From: an uncultured Parafilimonas sp.
GTDB taxonomy: Bacteria > Bacteroidota > Bacteroidia > Chitinophagales > Chitinophagaceae
Direction: 5' to 3'
Length of the DNA: 22,872 bases
Assembly (NCBI GenBank): GCA_937892395.1
Contig: CALAGJ010000090.1
Coordinates: 1-22,872 of the forward strand
This document shows positions 7,894 to 16,737 of this stretch, in pieces; the stretch's first letter is position 1; every line of letters starts with the position of its first letter. Under the pieces are notes generated by a model, which worked only from the letters and a program-made list of their open reading frames with translations, was not told the origin of the DNA and searched no databases. Both the position numbers and the translations under genes were made by a program.

Positions 7894-8039
7894 TTAAGCT
7901 GCTGCAGTACATGCAGGAAATGAAAATAAGATTACTAAATTTATAAAAGAGTAAAAATTTTAAAACAAAAAATAGTCTTCTACAAATGTCAATATCAGCA
8001 AAATATTAAAGGCTAATTATTGACTTTAAATCTACAAAT

Positions 8040-8717
8040 ATGATCAAAATTACAAATCTCGAAAAAGTGTATCGTACAGAAGAAGTGGAAACTGTAGCAC
8101 TAAACAAATTATCATTAGAAGTGAAAGAAGGTGAGTTTGTATCAGTAATGGGGCCTTCAGGTTGTGGTAAATCAACATTGCTCAATATACTGGGTTTATT
8201 AGACGATCCCGATAAAGGAAGTTTCATTTTTAATGAAGTAGAAGTAGCTGGCTTTAATGAGCGCAAAAGGGCCGATATGCGCAAACACAATATTGGATTT
8301 GTATTCCAGAGTTTTAATTTGATAGATGAACTCACCGTTTTTGAAAATGTTGAATTGCCCTTGATATATACTGGCGTAAAATCTGCAGAGCGCAAAGAAA
8401 AAGTAGAAAAAGTATTGGATAAAATGCAAATCATGCATCGCCGAAACCATTACCCACAGCAGCTTTCAGGTGGTCAACAGCAGCGTGTGGCAGTTGCCAG
8501 GGCTGTTGTAAATAATCCTAAATTGATATTAGCCGATGAGCCTACCGGAAACCTCGATTCTTCAAATGGAAACGAAGTAATGCAACTACTTACTGAGCTC
8601 AATGAGCAAGGTACAACCATCATTATGGTAACACATAGTGAGCATGATTCAAGATACAGTCACCGCATTATACGCATGCTGGATGGGCAAACAGTAACAG
8701 AAAATATTTTAGTTTAA
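8040..8717 (+). CDS. MacB/LolD-type ABC transporter ATP-binding protein
   Basis: A 225-residue stand-alone nucleotide-binding subunit that should energise the neighbouring FtsX-type permeases. All ABC motifs are intact: Walker A GPSGCGKS (38-45), Q-loop Gln90 in FVFQSFNL, signature LSGGQQQRVAVARA (142-155), Walker B LILADE with catalytic Glu167, the D-loop after NLDS, and switch His199 in MVTHSEHD. FQSFNLIDELTVFENVELPL is typical of the LolD/MacB/FtsE group, which works by mechanotransmission rather than by moving substrate through the membrane. It is the only ATPase gene here, against five permeases, so it is probably shared. The ATG at 8040 gives the usual family N-terminus (MIKITNLEKVY). 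Confidence 0.96.
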   Translation: MIKITNLEKVYRTEEVETVALNKLSLEVKEGEFVSVMGPSGCGKSTLLNILGLLDDPDKGSFIFNEVEVAGFNERKRADMRKHNIGFVFQSFNLIDELTVFENVELPLIYTGVKSAERKEKVEKVLDKMQIMHRRNHYPQQLSGGQQQRVAVARAVVNNPKLILADEPTGNLDSSNGNEVMQLLTELNEQGTTIIMVTHSEHDSRYSHRIIRMLDGQTVTENILV

Positions 8718-8736
8718 TTTTTTAATTTCAAATATC

Positions 8737-8916
8737 ATGATTAAGCGTGGCTACATTATCGCAATAATATTTTTCATGATGATAGCAGTATGCTATTTTA
8801 CCGCAGGTGCTTACCACAAGCCACTGGTAGAAGTAGAACGCTGCACAGAAAATATGAAAGGTGCATGTATTAGCATACATGCCATACCGGAAAAGCTTTT
8901 GCAGTTGATGCAATAG
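8737..8916 (+). CDS. 59-residue single-span membrane peptide in export operon
   Basis: A small gene not recognised as a known family. It encodes 59 residues: a basic start (MIKRG), one hydrophobic helix at about 6-25 (YIIAIIFFMMIAVCYFTAGA), then a 34-residue polar tail with two cysteines (36 and 44) and an amphipathic end. The ATG lies 19 bases after the ATPase stop, and the stop lies 54 bases before permease 1, so it sits inside the operon. The hydrophobic start followed by an exported tail suggests a small inner-membrane protein or an uncleaved signal anchor. There is no lipobox. It could be an accessory subunit of the exporter, or a chance ORF; its in-operon position and well-formed membrane helix favour a real gene. 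Confidence 0.55.
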   Translation: MIKRGYIIAIIFFMMIAVCYFTAGAYHKPLVEVERCTENMKGACISIHAIPEKLLQLMQ

Positions 8917-8947
8917 CAAGCATTTTTATTCCCAACTTTTATTCATT

Positions 8948-8958
8948 CGCCGAAGGCG
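8948..8958 (+). repeat. Short GC-rich GAA-loop hairpin before permease 1
   Basis: CGCC (8948-8951), loop GAA, GGCG (8955-8958), followed by CAAT. It is the reverse-loop version of the TTC-loop hairpins at 11373 and 19169 and lies 12 bases before the permease ATG. No T-run follows. Confidence 0.5.
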
Positions 8959-8970
8959 CAATATATTTCT

Positions 8971-11331
8971 ATGTTTAGAAACTACTTTGTTATTGCTATA
9001 CGTAATCTACTTAAAAATAAGGGTTTTACTTTTATTAATATCTCAGGCCTAGCTGTCGGTATGGCCTGTGCCATATTGATTATGCTTTGGGTAGAAAGCG
9101 AACTTACATTTGATGGCTTTCACGAAAACAGAGATAGAATATACGAAGCCTGGAATAGAGATAGCTTCAGTGGAGAGCTACAATGCTGGAGCGTAACACC
9201 GAAAGTATTGGCAAAATATATTAGAGAAGATTTTCCAGAAGTACAGGATGTGGTGCGGGTGGATTGGGGTGCAAATTATCTATTTAGCTACAAGGATAAA
9301 AGAATAAAAGAGGACGGAAACATAGTGGACAGCGGCTTCTTCAATATGTTTACTTTCAAACTACTTAAAGGGGATAAAAAAACAGCATTAAATGGTAGTT
9401 ATAACATTGTTTTATCTGAATCATTTGCCAAAAAAATATTTGGTAACGAAGACCCCATGGGGAAAATACTTAAGGTTGAAAACAGTGATAATTTTACTGT
9501 GACAGGCATTATGGAAGATGCTCCAGATAATACCAGATTCAAGTATAAATATTTGATCCCTTGGTCTTATGCAAGGTTAAAAGGTAATGATGATGAGAAC
9601 TGGGGTAATAACAGTACAAGAAGCTATGTATTGCTAAAGCCCAATGCTTCAATAGAAAGCCTTCAAACAAAATTTAAGGATATACGCAAAAAACATGACA
9701 ATGAAGCTGGCACAGGAGAAATGTTTTTATACCCCATGAGTCGTTGGCGTTTGTATTCAAACTTTACAAATGGGAAAGAAGATGGTGGGCTTATTAATAT
9801 GGTACAGTTATTCATCATTATAGCGTCTTTTATATTATTGATAGCATGTATCAACTTTATGAATCTATCAACAGCCCGAAGTGAAAAACGTGCAAGAGAA
9901 GTAGGCATCAGGAAAGTAGTAGGAGCCAGAAGAATAGGATTGATTGGTCAATTCATCAGTGAAAGTATTTTACTTGCTTTACTGGGTGGCATACTCTCGA
10001 TTGGTATTGTGTTATTGGCTTTGCCGGGCTTTAATAAATTGGCAGATAAAGCATTATTTATTGACTTTACAAATGGTTGGTATTGGATGGCATTTTTTAT
10101 GGTGGTTATCATCACAGGTTTATTAGCCGGTAGTTATCCTGCATTTTTCTTATCCGCATTCAATCCTGTAAAAGTGCTCAAAGGATTAAAGCAGCAAGCC
10201 AATAAAATCATCACTCCACGAAAGGTGTTGGTAGTTTTACAATTTACATTTGCCATTGTTTTAATCGTAGCCACAATAGTCATTCGTAAGCAAATTGGTT
10301 ATGCACAGGCAAGGCAATCCGGGTATGATAAGAACAATTTAATGTATCATTTTTTGACCGGAGACTTGGAGAAGAATTATGATTTGCTACGCAATGATTT
10401 ACTACAAGAAAATATAGCATCATCTGTTACAAAAACATCATCACCCTTAACAGAAAGCTGGAGCAATAGTTGGGGCATGGAGTGGGAAGGCAAAGACCCA
10501 AATGACAAGACCCTATTCAATCGATTTTATGCAGACAACCAAATTGTAAAAACTGCTGGCATGGAAATTATAAAAGGAAGAGACTTCGATTTAAACACCT
10601 ATAAAACGGATTCATTTGCCATCTTAGTAAATGAAGCTGCTGTAAAAGCAATGGGAATGAAAGATCCTATTGGAAAAATAATTAGGGACAATGGTGCAGA
10701 ATGGACCATAATAGGTTTAGTAAAAGATTTTATTATTGAATCTCCATACAAAAATGTAAATCCAATGCTCATAGAAGGTGCAGGTGGATGGTTTAATGTC
10801 ATCAATATTCGATACCAAACAGGTAGCAATATGCAATCCAATATTAAAAAAACAGAAGCACTTTTTAAGAAGTATAATAGTGAATATCCTTTTGAATACA
10901 AGTTTGTAGATGATGACTATGCTGCAAAATTTGCCAATGAAAAAAAGACTGGCACTATGGCTACAGTTTTTGCCATACTTACTATTTTCATTTCTTGTTT
11001 GGGTTTGTTTGGCTTATCTACATTCATGGCAGAAAACAGGGTAAAGGAAATTGGTATTCGCAAAATATTGGGATCTTCAATAACCGGTATTGTAGGATTA
11101 TTATCAAAAGAGTTCATGATATTAGTTGGTATATCTTTTATCATAGCTACTCCATTAGCCTGGTTGGCTATGGGTAAACTATTAGATCAATTTACTTATA
11201 GAATTGACCTTAGTTTAGATTTATTCATTTATGCCGGTTTGGGGGCTTTGCTCATTGCTTTAGCCACAATTAGTTTTCAGGCAGTAAAGGCAGCAGTGGC
11301 AAATCCTGTACGATCGTTGAGAAGTGAGTGA
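8971..11331 (+). CDS. FtsX-like/MacB-type ABC permease 1
   Basis: A 786-residue duplicated FtsX-type permease without its own ATPase domain. The N-terminus MFRNYFVIAIRNLLKNKG and membrane helix 1 (about 20-42) lead to a large periplasmic MacB_PCD-like domain (43-275). Helices follow at about 278-300, 326-352 and 370-393, with the coupling segment REVGIRKVVGARR (309-321). The second half repeats the plan: helix at 418-438, periplasmic domain (440-660), helix at 664-685, coupling segment KEIGIRKILGSS (692-703), helices at 708-735 and 750-770, and the end AAVANPVRSLRSE. Such permeases convert ATP hydrolysis outside the membrane into movement of the periplasmic domain. The substrate is unknown; efflux of peptides or lipids is typical for the family. 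Confidence 0.93.
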   Translation: MFRNYFVIAIRNLLKNKGFTFINISGLAVGMACAILIMLWVESELTFDGFHENRDRIYEAWNRDSFSGELQCWSVTPKVLAKYIREDFPEVQDVVRVDWGANYLFSYKDKRIKEDGNIVDSGFFNMFTFKLLKGDKKTALNGSYNIVLSESFAKKIFGNEDPMGKILKVENSDNFTVTGIMEDAPDNTRFKYKYLIPWSYARLKGNDDENWGNNSTRSYVLLKPNASIESLQTKFKDIRKKHDNEAGTGEMFLYPMSRWRLYSNFTNGKEDGGLINMVQLFIIIASFILLIACINFMNLSTARSEKRAREVGIRKVVGARRIGLIGQFISESILLALLGGILSIGIVLLALPGFNKLADKALFIDFTNGWYWMAFFMVVIITGLLAGSYPAFFLSAFNPVKVLKGLKQQANKIITPRKVLVVLQFTFAIVLIVATIVIRKQIGYAQARQSGYDKNNLMYHFLTGDLEKNYDLLRNDLLQENIASSVTKTSSPLTESWSNSWGMEWEGKDPNDKTLFNRFYADNQIVKTAGMEIIKGRDFDLNTYKTDSFAILVNEAAVKAMGMKDPIGKIIRDNGAEWTIIGLVKDFIIESPYKNVNPMLIEGAGGWFNVINIRYQTGSNMQSNIKKTEALFKKYNSEYPFEYKFVDDDYAAKFANEKKTGTMATVFAILTIFISCLGLFGLSTFMAENRVKEIGIRKILGSSITGIVGLLSKEFMILVGISFIIATPLAWLAMGKLLDQFTYRIDLSLDLFIYAGLGALLIALATISFQAVKAAVANPVRSLRSE

Positions 11332-11372
11332 AATGATGCATTGAATTTTTTAATAAATATAAAATGATTTAT

Positions 11373-11383
11373 GGCCTTCGGCC
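11373..11383 (+). repeat. Short GC-rich TTC-loop hairpin before permease 2
   Basis: GGCC, loop TTC, GGCC, extended by a T-A pair (11372/11384). The 19 bases at 11370-11388 match 19166-19184 at 17 positions; the two differences are a G-C to C-G swap that keeps the stem. It ends 20 bases before the permease ATG. Confidence 0.6.
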
Positions 11384-11403
11384 AATGACCTAAAGCAAAA
11401 AAG

Positions 11404-13794
11404 ATGTTTAAAAATTATTTCAAAATTGCTTTCCGAAATATTCGGAAGGACGGTTGGTTTAGCCTGCTCAATGTAGCAGGCCTTACTATTGGTATTACTT
11501 TTAGTTTGTTCTTGATTTTTTATATTGTCGACGAACTCAATTATGATAAGCACAACGAAAAAGCAGACCGTATATGTCGTATCAACTCTTACATAAAAGA
11601 GCCGGAGAAGAATACAGATTGGACTTCAACACAGTTGCCACTTGGGCCCACATTAAAAAATGAATTTCCGGAAGTGGAAGAAGCTGTTCGCTTCATAAAT
11701 AAAGAACGAACATTGTTTAAGAATGGGGAAAAAGGCTTCTATGAAACGAAATTATATTATGCAGATAGCAATGTGTTCAAAGTATTTACACATAAGTTTT
11801 TAGAAGGTAATCCGGCTACTGCTTTGAATGCGCCAAATAGTATTGTTATTTCTAAATCAACAGCAGAAAAATATTTTGGAAAAAATGTATCTGTCGTTGG
11901 CAAATCACTACGCACAGTATATGACGTTTATAATGTAACCGGTGTAATGGAAGATATGCCACATAGCACACATATTTATTATGATATGCTCATGTCTATG
12001 TCCACTGCTTTAAAGGGTGGTCAGGGTTTGCCAGACAATTGGGGCAGCTTTTTCTTGTTTACCTACGTACTGCTGAAACCGGAAGTAAGTGCAGCCTCAT
12101 TTGAGAAAAAATTGGCACCCATGTATGATAAATATATGGCTCCCATTTTTGCTCAGTATAATATAAAAATAAGATACGGCGTACAACCCATTACAGATAT
12201 ACACCTCAATTCAAAATTAGATGGTGAGCCGGAAGAAATAGGCAGTATGAACTATATCTGGATTTTTGGTGCAGTTGCATTTTTTATGCTTCTGATTGCC
12301 TGTATCAATTATATGAATTTGACAACAGCAAGGAGTGCAAGGAGGGCAAAGGAAATAGGCATAAGGAAAGTAGCAGGCTCTTCAAGAGTACAATTGGTAT
12401 TTCAATTTTTAAGTGAGTCATTACTCACAGCATTTTTCTCTGTTATACTAAGTGTTGTATTAGTCATTGTCTTAATGCATACTTTCAATAGTATATCAGG
12501 AAAATCATTCACTATAAATACCTTGTTTCAACCCTTCAATATACTTTTATTGTTGAGCATAGGTTTGTTTACAGGTTTTATAGGAGGTAGCTATCCTGCA
12601 TTATACCTTTCCAAATTTATGCCGGTAAGCATTCTGAAAGGTGCGTTATCAAAGGCTTCTGGCAATATAAATCTGCGCCGCACATTGGTAGTACTTCAGT
12701 TCTCAATATCTATGATCATGCTTATTTGCACTTGGATTGTATATGATCAACTCAACTATGTAAGAAAAAAAGATCTGGGCTTTACCAAAGATCAAGTAAT
12801 GACTTTAACTGTAAACACTGGTGAAGATGAACGCAGCAAAATCAATGCAATGAACAATGATTTCCGAAGCATGCCCGGGGTAAAATCTGTAGGTACTGGA
12901 AATGCCTATCCCGGCAGTGGAAATATAAGCCTCAATCTTTTTACTGTTGAAAGTAATAATGGCTATATAGACAAAGGCATTGAATGTTATCAAATTGATG
13001 AAAACTTAGCCCCAACACTGGAAATAAAAATTGTGAAGGGTAGAAATTTCATAAGCCTTTCAGACACTTTGCACAGCATTCTGGTGAATGAAGCAATGGT
13101 GAAAAATTTTAAATGGGATGAGCCTTTGGGCAAAAGAATAAAATTCCCCGGCGATACATCTGGTGATTATAGAGAAGTAGTAGGTGTGATGAAAGATTTT
13201 AATCAAAAATCATTATATAATCCTATTGCCCCCTTACTCCTTTTTTATGCTGCTGATAATAATATCATTCAAGTAAAATTAGATGGTAGCAACATCAAAT
13301 CATCCATAACCAAAGCAGAAGCCATTTGGAAAAAATATTTTCCGGCATTGCCATTTGAATATAAGTTTTTAGATGAAGACTACTATTCACAATACGAAGC
13401 TGATCAAAAGAGAGGTAAAATTTTTGCAGCCTTTTCTATCCTCACAATAATTATTACTTGCTTGGGTCTATTAGGTCTTACCGCTTTTACTACACAACAG
13501 AGACAGAAGGAAATAAGTGTGCGCCGTGTATTAGGCGCCAGTACTATGAGTGTGGTATCTTTAACGAGTAAAAACTATGTATGGCTGGCATTGATTGCAG
13601 CAGTGGTTGCATTCCCAGTTTCATGGTATTTTATGGATAAGTGGCTAGATATATTTCCATATAATGGAGGAATGAGTATTTGGCCTTTTGTTATTGCCAT
13701 ATCAATTATTACAATAACAGCCTGGCTCACTGCATCATTTTTTGCAGCCAAAGCTGCCAATAGCAATCCTGCACAGGTATTGCGCAGCGAATAA
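11404..13794 (+). CDS. FtsX-like/MacB-type ABC permease 2
   Basis: A 796-residue permease of the same duplicated plan as its neighbour: MFKNYFKIAFRNIRKDG, a first helix at about 20-42, a periplasmic domain to about 280, then three helices with the coupling segment KEIGIRKVAGSSR near 316. The second half starts with a helix near 428-447 (VVLQFSISMIMLICTWIV), followed by a second periplasmic domain and the coupling segment KEISVRRVLGAS near 700. It ends SNPAQVLRSE, which departs from the ANPVKSLR ending of the others. The gene starts 72 bases after permease 1. The periplasmic domains are clearly diverged from those of the other copies, so this is not a recent duplication. It presumably pairs with the ATPase at 8040 or with another permease of the cluster (inference). 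Confidence 0.92.
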   Translation: MFKNYFKIAFRNIRKDGWFSLLNVAGLTIGITFSLFLIFYIVDELNYDKHNEKADRICRINSYIKEPEKNTDWTSTQLPLGPTLKNEFPEVEEAVRFINKERTLFKNGEKGFYETKLYYADSNVFKVFTHKFLEGNPATALNAPNSIVISKSTAEKYFGKNVSVVGKSLRTVYDVYNVTGVMEDMPHSTHIYYDMLMSMSTALKGGQGLPDNWGSFFLFTYVLLKPEVSAASFEKKLAPMYDKYMAPIFAQYNIKIRYGVQPITDIHLNSKLDGEPEEIGSMNYIWIFGAVAFFMLLIACINYMNLTTARSARRAKEIGIRKVAGSSRVQLVFQFLSESLLTAFFSVILSVVLVIVLMHTFNSISGKSFTINTLFQPFNILLLLSIGLFTGFIGGSYPALYLSKFMPVSILKGALSKASGNINLRRTLVVLQFSISMIMLICTWIVYDQLNYVRKKDLGFTKDQVMTLTVNTGEDERSKINAMNNDFRSMPGVKSVGTGNAYPGSGNISLNLFTVESNNGYIDKGIECYQIDENLAPTLEIKIVKGRNFISLSDTLHSILVNEAMVKNFKWDEPLGKRIKFPGDTSGDYREVVGVMKDFNQKSLYNPIAPLLLFYAADNNIIQVKLDGSNIKSSITKAEAIWKKYFPALPFEYKFLDEDYYSQYEADQKRGKIFAAFSILTIIITCLGLLGLTAFTTQQRQKEISVRRVLGASTMSVVSLTSKNYVWLALIAAVVAFPVSWYFMDKWLDIFPYNGGMSIWPFVIAISIITITAWLTASFFAAKAANSNPAQVLRSE

Positions 13795-13867
13795 AAATGT
13801 ATATATATAAAATTTTCTTCACAACATAATTTTTAAATTATCTATTTATAAAATAATCGTTCTGCTT

Positions 13868-14227
13868 TTGTTGGTATTTCCTCACTTACCTGCTCAAGCT
13901 CAAAAAGATACTTCCACCTTATCAAAAGAAATGAAAGCGCTAATTAGTGTATTGGAAGGTCAAGACAATGTATCTATTGATCTTTTGAACAATGGCAAGT
14001 ATTACCTGAATTATGGAGCATATTTAGTGCCTTTTACAAATAGTGTACTACTAAGAACAGAAACGGAAAATGACTATGAGCTGGTTGAATTTTATTTTCA
14101 AAACAATGAATTTGTTTCCAAAACTGAAGATCTATCATGGAAAAGAGCCTATTTTAAAATAAAATTTCCCGATAAAAAAAAGGCCAGAAAATTTATAGAA
14201 TTGTATAAGCAATCTGTCATTAGTTAA
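13868..14227 (+). CDS. Small secreted protein of unknown function in export operon
   Basis: I do not recognise a family. From the TTG at 13868 it has 119 residues, but the same frame is open back to 13811 and, read from an ATA at 13826, gives a complete signal peptide: IIFKLSIYKIIVLLLLVFPH and then LPAQA with a cleavage site before QKD. No ATG, GTG or TTG starts that longer form; the TTG at 13868 is only the first accepted start and would leave a stub signal. The mature part, about 108 residues, is charged, with short beta-like stretches (KYYLNYGAYLVPF, VLLRTETENDYELVEFYFQ) and a basic end (FPDKKKARKFIELYKQ). It lies between permeases 2 and 3, 10 bases before the next ATG, so it is translated with the operon. 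A periplasmic partner of the exporter is possible. Confidence 0.6.
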   Translation: MLVFPHLPAQAQKDTSTLSKEMKALISVLEGQDNVSIDLLNNGKYYLNYGAYLVPFTNSVLLRTETENDYELVEFYFQNNEFVSKTEDLSWKRAYFKIKFPDKKKARKFIELYKQSVIS

Positions 14228-14237
14228 AGGTTAATAC

Positions 14238-16694
14238 ATGTTTAAAAACTATTTCAAAACATCATGGCGTAAATTAAAGAAGAATAAAATTTCTTCTTTA
14301 ATAAACATTTTTGGTTTAACGGTGGGTTTGGCCACTTGCCTACTCATTGTTGTTTATATACAATATGAAAATAGTTATGACAAACATTTTAACAATCATG
14401 AACAAATTCACCTCATAGCAACTACATTTATAACAGAAGGAAAAGAAACTAATGTAGGGGGCACGCCATACTTAATGGGTGAAACCATGCAGCAGGAATT
14501 TCCAGAGATAGAGGCAAACACAAAATTGTTACAAATATTTACAGAAGATAAAACACTTTTGCGCTACACACCCAAAATAGGAGCCCCACAAACCATTTAT
14601 GAGCCCAAAGGATATATAGCAGATGCCGATTTTTTCAATATTTTCAGTTATGAATTTATAGAAGGGAATAGCTCTACCTCATTACAAAACCCTCAATCAA
14701 TTGTGCTCTCCGACCACCTTGCCAAGAAATTTTTTGGTCACCAATCTGCTATTAATCAGACCATAACTGTGGCCAGCAATCTTACTGGAGGTGATGTTAT
14801 ATATACTGTAACAGGGGTTTTTAAAACGAATGTAAACCCATCCCATATTGATGCACATTTTTTCCTGGCTTTCAAAGGAGGGGTTATGGAAGACTATGTA
14901 AGAAAACAAGGAGCAAATTTTGTAAATAATAATATGTTTCTCACTTATCTGGTTTTAAAGCCAAAGGCAGATATAAAAAAACTACAATCAAAATTTCCAG
15001 CCTTTATTCAGAAATATGCAGGTGCTGATTTAAAAACCGCAGGATTTGATAAGAAACAATATTTAGTAGCTCTAAAAGATATTCACCTCAACTCTGGTAT
15101 AGATGTTATAGTAGAACCAAATGGAAATAAAACTTCGCTTTACATACTATTTACTATTGCAATTTTTATTTTGATTATTGCCTGTGTTAATGCCATGAAT
15201 CTTGCTACTGCAAGCTCTTCTAAGCAATCTGCAGAAGTTGGTGTCAGGAAGGTGCTTGGGGCTAAAAGAACTTCCCTTATCTATCAGTTTTTAGGGGAAT
15301 CAATTATTTTCAGTATTATAGCTTATGTGCTGGCAGTGGTTGTTACTATTCTCATAGTGCCTGTATTTGCAGATGTATCAGGCAAGGGGTTAAGCTTTTC
15401 TTTAGTATCCAATGAGGGGTTATTACTAATTTTTCTTTGCATTGCGTTAATAACTGGATTTTTGTCAGGTATATATCCTGCATTTTACCTTTCCGCTTTT
15501 CAACCAATAAAAGTTTTAAAAGGCAAAGTAAATAATTCGCTGTCAGGATTCACACTTCGCAAAGGGTTAGTAGTTTTTCAATTTGTAGTATCTGTTGCTC
15601 TTATAGTGGCCACTGTGGTCATTGATAAACAGATGCATTTTATGAGGCATAAAGAATTAGGTTTTATTAAAGAGCAACAAGTGGTACTCCCATTGCGCAG
15701 CGAAACTTCCAAAGCAGCCTACCTTAATTTGAAAACTGAATTAGTAAAGAATAAAGATGTGCAAGCAGTGGCTGCCTCCGTTTACTATCCTGGTATATTT
15801 AATCCTGAGGATAATAACTTCTATCGCCAAGGACAAAACCCCGCTCAATCAAAGCGTACACGTACCAATAGAATTGATTATAATTTCCTTCAAACACTGG
15901 GCATTAGAGCTGTAGCAGGTAGGTTGTTTTCTCCTTCCTTTACTGCGGATACAGGTAAAAGTATCATCATCAATCAAAAAGCAGTGCAGGATATTGGATT
16001 TGAATCTGCAGAGCAATCTATTGGCCAGAAACTATTGTATCAATATAATGGAGAAACGTATGACTATACCATCATTGGGGTTGTCAAGGATTTTCATTTT
16101 GAAGATTTACAACAAGAAATTACTCCCTTCGCTTTTACCCTCAATGATGGTACAGACTATAACTATTTAATTGTACATGGCAGTGAAAAAAATATCAAAT
16201 CTACCTTATCAGCTATTGAAAACTGCTGGAAAGCTGCGGTACCAAATGAGCCATTAGAATATAGTTTTTTAGATGCAGATTTTCAAAAAAATTATTTGGC
16301 TCAGGAGAGGCTTTCCTACATTGTTAGCTCCTTTACTATTCTTGCTATTATCATCTGTTGTCTTGGTTTATTTGCCCTTGCCACCTTTAGTACTGAGCAG
16401 CGTATCAAAGAAATTGGCATTAGAAAAGTATTAGGCGCAAGTGTTTTTAGTGTGGTAGCACTATTGTCCAATGACTTTTTGAAATTGGTAATTATGGCAA
16501 TGATGGTGGCATCTCCACTGGCTTGGATTATGATGAATAAATGGCTCAATCATTTTGCCTATCGTATCGATATAAACTGGTCGGTATTTGCCATTACTTT
16601 TACAGCAACCATTACTATTGCAATAGCCTCTGTTAGCTTTCAAGCTATAAAGGCAGCAATGGCAAACCCGGTAAAAAGCCTTAAAACGGATTAA
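14238..16694 (+). CDS. FtsX-like/MacB-type ABC permease 3
   Basis: At 818 residues this is the longest of the five permeases. It has the family start MFKNYFKTSWRKLKKNKISS, a first helix at about 20-42, a large periplasmic domain to about 300, then helices around the coupling segment AEVGVRKVLGAKR near residue 332. The second half contains the helix LVVFQFVVSVALIVATVVI, a second periplasmic domain with the family's IIGVVKDFHFEDL pattern, and the coupling segment KEIGIRKVLGAS near 719. It ends MANPVKSLKTD. The first periplasmic domain carries extra residues compared with its neighbours, including a Lys/Asn/Gly-rich stretch. It starts 10 bases after the small secreted gene, which suggests the two are translated together. 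No ATP-binding domain is fused. Confidence 0.93.
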   Translation: MFKNYFKTSWRKLKKNKISSLINIFGLTVGLATCLLIVVYIQYENSYDKHFNNHEQIHLIATTFITEGKETNVGGTPYLMGETMQQEFPEIEANTKLLQIFTEDKTLLRYTPKIGAPQTIYEPKGYIADADFFNIFSYEFIEGNSSTSLQNPQSIVLSDHLAKKFFGHQSAINQTITVASNLTGGDVIYTVTGVFKTNVNPSHIDAHFFLAFKGGVMEDYVRKQGANFVNNNMFLTYLVLKPKADIKKLQSKFPAFIQKYAGADLKTAGFDKKQYLVALKDIHLNSGIDVIVEPNGNKTSLYILFTIAIFILIIACVNAMNLATASSSKQSAEVGVRKVLGAKRTSLIYQFLGESIIFSIIAYVLAVVVTILIVPVFADVSGKGLSFSLVSNEGLLLIFLCIALITGFLSGIYPAFYLSAFQPIKVLKGKVNNSLSGFTLRKGLVVFQFVVSVALIVATVVIDKQMHFMRHKELGFIKEQQVVLPLRSETSKAAYLNLKTELVKNKDVQAVAASVYYPGIFNPEDNNFYRQGQNPAQSKRTRTNRIDYNFLQTLGIRAVAGRLFSPSFTADTGKSIIINQKAVQDIGFESAEQSIGQKLLYQYNGETYDYTIIGVVKDFHFEDLQQEITPFAFTLNDGTDYNYLIVHGSEKNIKSTLSAIENCWKAAVPNEPLEYSFLDADFQKNYLAQERLSYIVSSFTILAIIICCLGLFALATFSTEQRIKEIGIRKVLGASVFSVVALLSNDFLKLVIMAMMVASPLAWIMMNKWLNHFAYRIDINWSVFAITFTATITIAIASVSFQAIKAAMANPVKSLKTD

Positions 16695-16737
16695 GTGGTT
16701 TCAAAATAATTATTTTTCAAAAAATTTTTTATACATC

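Noticed and set aside
7902..7916. CTGCA-N5-TGCAG inverted repeat in the gap between the adaptor and ATPase genes
   Set aside because: It is only a 5-bp stem without a T-run, and there is no second copy elsewhere in the window.
8006..8434. Minus-strand ORF of 142 residues opposite the ATPase gene
   Set aside because: It lies wholly opposite strong ABC motifs and shows no features of its own.
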